From: Lentzea sp.
GTDB lineage: Bacteria; Actinomycetota; Actinomycetes; Mycobacteriales; Pseudonocardiaceae
Length of the DNA stretch: 9,976 nt
Assembly: GCA_030146905.1 (NCBI GenBank)
Contig: JASLAV010000407.1
Span: 1 to 9,976 of the forward strand
Direction of reading: 5' to 3'
Shown here: positions 6,495 to 9,976 of the stretch, one piece after another
How positions within the stretch are numbered: position 1 is the first letter of the stretch
Layout of the letters: each line of letters opens with the position of its first letter
Notes under the pieces: generated by a model
Databases searched by the model: none
The model's input: only the letters and a program-made list of their open reading frames with translations
What the model was told of the DNA's origin: nothing
Made by a program: the position numbers and the translations under genes

Positions 6495-6679
6495 ACGAGT
6501 CCCTGCACCGCTCGGCCGCCCTGCCAGAGCCGGACGAGCACGTGATCGGGGAGATGGAGCTCGCCCCGACGATCCTCGCGGGAGCGAGGGCGCGCGCACT
6601 GATGGGCCTGACCCTCGCGGTGAGCGCGTTCGCGTCGATCACCCCGGCGCTGTCCGACACGACGGTCAGCGACGCCTGA
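6491..6679 (+). CDS. Candidate LanM precursor peptide lacking cysteine (62 aa)
   Basis: The ATG overlaps the lanM stop (ATGA, 6491-6494) and has the GGAGGAG site, so the gene is translationally coupled to lanM. Residues 1-36 form a leader-like part: acidic 13-23 (EPDEHVIGEME), then LAPTILAGARARA. A G-A pair at 31-32 resembles class II leader cleavage sites, but this is uncertain. The C-terminal part (37-62) is hydrophobic and Ser/Thr-rich: T41, S45, S49, T51, S55, T57, T58 and S60. No cysteine codon exists in the frame, so no lanthionine could form within this peptide. Two Arg before a hydrophobic stretch (37-54) also recall a signal peptide or membrane helix, so a small secreted or membrane peptide is the main alternative. 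I do not recognise the family. The gene call is firm; the precursor role is inferred from coupling to lanM. Confidence 0.75.
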   Translation: MNESLHRSAALPEPDEHVIGEMELAPTILAGARARALMGLTLAVSAFASITPALSDTTVSDA

Positions 6680-6701
6680 CGCCCCGGGTCCGAATACGCC
6701 T

Positions 6702-6726
6702 GTGCAGCCGATACGGAGAGCTGCAC
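6702..6726 (+). promoter_or_regulatory. Hairpin between the peptide gene and the LAL regulator
   Basis: GTGCAGC (6702-6708) and GCTGCAC (6720-6726) form a perfect 7-bp stem with an 11-base loop, 23 bases after the peptide stop and 20 bases before the LAL start. It could be a weak terminator or attenuator that favours peptide mRNA over regulator mRNA, or a dyad operator. There is no T-run. The gap also holds the pentamer ATACG twice (6694 and 6711), 17 bp apart. Confidence 0.4.
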
Positions 6727-6746
6727 GGGCGCGTTAGGGTCCAGAC

Positions 6747-9623
6747 ATGCAGACCCGAGCGCCCCACGTGGTCGGCCGCGACCGGGAGGCCGCGGCCATC
6801 ACGGAGGCACTCGGCCACACCCGCGAATGCCGTGGTGGGGCCGTCTTCCTGACCGGTGAGGCCGGCATCGGCAAGTCCAGGCTCGCGCGCTACGCGGCCG
6901 GTCACGCCTACGACGAGGGCATGCGGGTGCTCAAGGGCCGCGGCACGACGATCGGGCCGATGGTGCCGTTTCGTCCACTCGCGGAAGCCCTCCTCGGACT
7001 GTTCCGCGGCGACCCTCCCGACGACTCCGCGCTCGGGCCCTACAAACCCGTGCTGGGCACGCTGATCCCCGACTGGCACGACCACAGGTCCACGACGGAG
7101 TCGGTCGTCGTGCTCGCGGAGGCGGTGCTGCGGCTGCTCGCGTCCGTCGCGAGGAAGACTCCGCTGCTGCTGGTCCTCGAAGACCTGCACGAGGCCGACG
7201 CCGAGACGCTCGCCGTCATCGAGTACCTCGTGGACAACCTGGAGGACCAGCCGGTCCTGCTGCTCGCCACGATCCGCACCGAACCGGGCCACGCGCTGGA
7301 GCTCGTCCACCGGGTGGCGCAGCGGGGTTCCGGCGGCCTGCTGGAGCTGTGCAGGCTCTCGCAGGACGAGGTGCGGCAGATGACCGCGGCCTGCCTGGAG
7401 AGCGACGGGGTCCCGCCGGAGCTGGTCGATCGGTTGTGGACGGACAGCGCGGGAAACCCGTTCGTCGTCGAGGAACTGCTGCACGGCATGGTGAGCGGCG
7501 GGCTGCTCGTGTCCGGTGAGCACGGCTGGCAGGTGCTCGGCGAGCTCAAGCTGACCGTGCCGGCTGCATTCGTCCGCAGCGTCGCGCACCGCACCGACAG
7601 GCTGGGGCCGCAGGGCCGCGAGGTCCTGTCCATCGCGGCGGTGCTGGGCCACCGGTTCCCGCTCTCGGTGGTGCAGAAGGTGACCGGCACCGACGACCGC
7701 AGGCTGCTGAGCCACCTGCACGCCGGGGTCGCCGCGCAGCTCGTGACGCCGGACGAGCCCGCACCCGACTGGTACGCGTTCCGGCACCCGCTCACCGCGG
7801 ACGCGCTGCTCGCCCAGCTGACACCCGCCGAACGCGCCGGTCTGTCCGCGCGCACCGCGGAGGCGATCGAGGACCTGCACCCCGGGCTGCCCGGCGACTG
7901 GTGCCCGCTCGTCGCGAAGCTGCGGTTCGACGGCGGCTCACCGGTGGCGGCCGGCCGGTTGTTCGCGGAGGCCGGCAGACGGGCGCTGGCCGGTGGCGCT
8001 GCCGGTTCGGCCGTCACGTTGCTCGACCGCGCGCAACGGCTGCTGGCCGGCGAGGTCGCCGAACGCGCCGACGTCCTCGACACCCTCCTGCCCGCGCTGG
8101 CCGAGACGGGCGAGTTCGAACGCGCCTTCGCCCTGGACGTGGCGGAGCTGCACGGCCTCGACACCCCGCGCCGCGCGAAGCTCCACACGCGACTGTCCAG
8201 GGTGGCCTACCTGGCAGGCCGGTTCAGCGAGGGCGTGGAGCAGGTGCGGACCGCCCGCGCGCTGCTCGGCCCCGGAGCGCCGGACGAGCTGACCGCGCAG
8301 CTGGACGTCAACTCGGCGTACCTGGCGCTGAACATCCCGAGCGCGGACCGGATCTCCTCCGCGGCGGGTCTCGCGAGGCAGGCCGCGGAGGCCGCGGACA
8401 GGGCGGGACTGCCCGCGGTGGCGTGCGAGGCGTGGCAGCTGCTCGGCATCATCGCGCGCGAGCAGGACCTCGACGAGGCCAGCACGTGCTTCGGCAAGGC
8501 GCTCTCGCTGGCCGACACCCACCACATGCCGATCCAGCACATCTACGCGCTGGTCCGCCTGGCCGGCAACGAATGGCTCGCGCACGGCACCACCGCCGCG
8601 CTGGACCGCACGCACGCGGAGGCGTGCCGGGCCGGCGCGATCACGGTGGCGCACAACGTGGACGCCATCCTCGCGCTGCAGTCCGTGCTCACCGGCCGGT
8701 ACGCGACGGCAGCCGAGCAGGTCGACAGGTGCCTGCAGGCCACCGCGCGGCTGAAGTTCCACGCGCTGACCCGCTACCTGCTGATGGTGAAGGCGACGCT
8801 GGCCGCGCACCGCGGTGACCGGGCCGGGACGGAGGACGCGATCAGGAGGTTCGAGTCCGTGGCGAAGAGCGGCGCGCAGGAGCACCCGCTCTGCTACGGG
8901 CTCGCGCGGGGGTTCTGCGCCCTGCTGGAGGAGAACCACGCGCTGGCCGTCGAGGAGATCGACCACGCGCTCGCGCTGGAGTCGCAGAACCCCACCACGT
9001 TCCACCTGTCGGGCACGCACGGCGCCCGCATGCTGCTGGGCGTGCTCGACGGCCGTCTCGGCTGGGCCGAACACCGCGCGCTGACCGCGACCTCCCCCGC
9101 GGGCATGCGCTGGAACCGGCAGTTCACCGATCTCGCCCACGCCGTCCTCCTCGGGCGCGACGGCCGGCACGAGGAGGCGGCACTCGCCTTCGAGCGCGCC
9201 CAGGAGGCCGCGGCGCCGTACCCGATGGCACGGCACCTCGGCCTGCGGCTCGTCGCACCGGAGGCCGCCGGGTGGGGCGATCCGGTGGGCTGGCTGCGCG
9301 CCGCGGAGGAGTACTTCCACCAGTCGGGGATCCCGGCGGTGGCGTCGGCGTGCCGCGGGCTGCTCAGGCAGGCGGGAGCGCCGGTGCAGCAGCGCCGCAG
9401 CGGCACCGAGCAGGTGCCGCGGCAGCTGCGCGGGCACGGCGTCACGGTCCGCGAGTTCGAGGTGTTCGTGCTGCTGGCCGACCGGATGGGCAACAAGGCC
9501 ATCGGGACGCGCCTGCACATCTCCCCGCGCACGGTGGAGAAGCACGTCGCCTCGCTGATCGCGAAGACGGGTCAGCCCGACCGGGAGTCCCTGTCCGCGT
9601 ACGCCGCCGCGCTGAGCCGCTGA
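6747..9623 (+). CDS. LAL-type LuxR-family transcriptional regulator with N-terminal AAA ATPase
   Basis: This 958-aa protein has the full layout of large ATP-binding regulators of the LuxR family. VVGRDRE (8-14) opens the ATPase, Walker A is GEAGIGKS (37-44), and Walker B is LLLVLEDLHEAD (140-151). A long helical, TPR-like sensor region covers roughly 390-880, and a LuxR-type HTH lies at 898-955 (VTVREFEVF, NKAIGTRLHISPRTVEKHV, AKTG). LAL proteins are usually pathway-specific activators of secondary metabolite clusters, responding to ATP and maltotriose-like or unknown ligands. Its position 67 bp after the peptide gene, on the same strand, makes control of the lanM locus likely, perhaps as activator opposite the XRE protein. 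The ATG at 6747 has a modest site (AGGGT, 6736-6740). Length is normal and no break is seen. The 3' end overlaps the next, convergent gene. Confidence 0.92.
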   Translation: MQTRAPHVVGRDREAAAITEALGHTRECRGGAVFLTGEAGIGKSRLARYAAGHAYDEGMRVLKGRGTTIGPMVPFRPLAEALLGLFRGDPPDDSALGPYKPVLGTLIPDWHDHRSTTESVVVLAEAVLRLLASVARKTPLLLVLEDLHEADAETLAVIEYLVDNLEDQPVLLLATIRTEPGHALELVHRVAQRGSGGLLELCRLSQDEVRQMTAACLESDGVPPELVDRLWTDSAGNPFVVEELLHGMVSGGLLVSGEHGWQVLGELKLTVPAAFVRSVAHRTDRLGPQGREVLSIAAVLGHRFPLSVVQKVTGTDDRRLLSHLHAGVAAQLVTPDEPAPDWYAFRHPLTADALLAQLTPAERAGLSARTAEAIEDLHPGLPGDWCPLVAKLRFDGGSPVAAGRLFAEAGRRALAGGAAGSAVTLLDRAQRLLAGEVAERADVLDTLLPALAETGEFERAFALDVAELHGLDTPRRAKLHTRLSRVAYLAGRFSEGVEQVRTARALLGPGAPDELTAQLDVNSAYLALNIPSADRISSAAGLARQAAEAADRAGLPAVACEAWQLLGIIAREQDLDEASTCFGKALSLADTHHMPIQHIYALVRLAGNEWLAHGTTAALDRTHAEACRAGAITVAHNVDAILALQSVLTGRYATAAEQVDRCLQATARLKFHALTRYLLMVKATLAAHRGDRAGTEDAIRRFESVAKSGAQEHPLCYGLARGFCALLEENHALAVEEIDHALALESQNPTTFHLSGTHGARMLLGVLDGRLGWAEHRALTATSPAGMRWNRQFTDLAHAVLLGRDGRHEEAALAFERAQEAAAPYPMARHLGLRLVAPEAAGWGDPVGWLRAAEEYFHQSGIPAVASACRGLLRQAGAPVQQRRSGTEQVPRQLRGHGVTVREFEVFVLLADRMGNKAIGTRLHISPRTVEKHVASLIAKTGQPDRESLSAYAAALSR

Positions 9624-9970
9624 CGTTCCCGCTTGAGCCGCGCCTCGTGCTCGTGGCGCTTGCCGTTGCCCAGGGCGCCGCGCGCGTCGCGGACCACGTC
9701 CCGGAAGACGTCGTAGTAGGTGTCGTCGTACTGCTCGACGACCTCGAACGTCCACTTGCCGGGGAGCACGTTGCGGCCGAGCAGCTCCCGTTGCACCCTG
9801 TCCGCGTGCTCGTGGTGGCCGGCCTCGCGCAGCGAGGCGATCGCGTCGTCGAGCAGGAAGTCGGCGGAGCCGGTCAGCTGGTGGAACGTGTAGAGGTGGC
9901 CGCGTGCCTGTTCCACGGTCTCGAGCGCCTTGCCGAGCTTGCCCAGCGCCTCGATCGTCTTGTCGTCCAT
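9572..9970 (-). CDS. Conserved actinobacterial protein of unknown function
   Basis: This is a 132-aa soluble protein, complete in the window, with ATG at 9970 preceded by GGTGG at the window edge. It opens with a helical stretch (EALGKLGKALETVEQARGH, 7-25), then FHQLTGSADFLLDDA (29-43), GRNVLPGKWTFEVVEQYDD (65-83, the best-conserved-looking block), and a Lys/Arg/His-rich tail (103-119). The composition and motif order look like a conserved actinobacterial family I have seen without a known role; no catalytic motif is evident. It converges on the LAL gene and overlaps its last 52 bp, so the C-terminal residues (about 116-132) are encoded opposite the LAL helix-turn-helix. It probably belongs to the core genome flanking the lanthipeptide-like locus, marking its right border. 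Function cannot be inferred. Confidence 0.8.
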   Translation of the reverse strand: MDDKTIEALGKLGKALETVEQARGHLYTFHQLTGSADFLLDDAIASLREAGHHEHADRVQRELLGRNVLPGKWTFEVVEQYDDTYYDVFRDVVRDARGALGNGKRHEHEARLKRERQRLSAAAYADRDSRSG

Positions 9971-9976
9971 ACCACC

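Noticed and set aside
5243..6679. 478-codon plus-strand open frame ending at the peptide stop
   Set aside because: Only the last 62 codons (from 6491) are supported by a ribosome site and coupling. The upstream part is an Arg-rich shadow of lanM that happens to share the frame.
6666..7880. 404-codon minus-strand open frame over the LAL gene
   Set aside because: Composition is biased, there is no family signal, and the opposite strand encodes the ATPase domain with intact Walker motifs.
7938..9755. 605-codon open frame on the minus strand
   Set aside because: It lies antisense to the clear LAL gene, has an Arg/Gly/Ala-biased low-complexity translation with no domain, and is a typical high-GC shadow frame.

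Overview
This window comes from a very GC-rich actinomycete. Codons end almost always in G or C. The gene types (lipoprotein SodC, XRE regulator with an ATPase domain, LanM, LAL-type LuxR regulator) suggest Pseudonocardiales relatives such as Lentzea or Saccharothrix. That assignment is inferred from style and is not proven.

Left part (3-2576): the 3' end of a large protein with a lipase-like serine hydrolase segment; a Cu/Zn-type superoxide dismutase lipoprotein (sodC); then a divergent pair made of an HxlR-family repressor (minus strand) and a crotonase-fold enoyl-CoA hydratase/isomerase (plus strand). The short gap between this pair holds matching half-sites that look like the repressor's operator. 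sodC and hxlR converge and share the four bases CTAG as both stop codons. A hairpin at 2593-2623 probably ends transcription between the crotonase gene and the next minus-strand gene.

Central part (2633-9623) is a compact RiPP-like locus: an XRE-type regulator with a degenerate STAND ATPase domain (minus strand), a divergent control region with nested G/C-run inverted repeats, a class II lanthipeptide synthetase (LanM, 869 aa), a 62-aa peptide gene coupled to it by an ATGA overlap, and a 958-aa LAL-type LuxR regulator. No transporter, leader protease, immunity or tailoring gene is present inside the window.

The point of most interest is that the peptide next to LanM has no cysteine, although it has eight Ser/Thr in its last 22 residues. 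In parallel, the cyclase half of LanM keeps its zinc ligands but appears to have lost the residues matching the two catalytic NisC positions D141 and H212. The two oddities fit together: the enzyme may dehydrate or phosphorylate Ser/Thr without forming lanthionine rings. The kinase lysine of the dehydratase half also seems to be Arg, so the chemistry could be altered further. All of this is by-eye alignment and needs structural and biochemical testing.

Right end (9572-9970): a complete small conserved actinobacterial protein of unknown function on the minus strand, whose 3' end overlaps the LAL gene by 52 bp. No RNA genes, insertion sequences, CRISPR arrays or attachment sites were seen, and no stretch longer than 300 bases lacks a gene.
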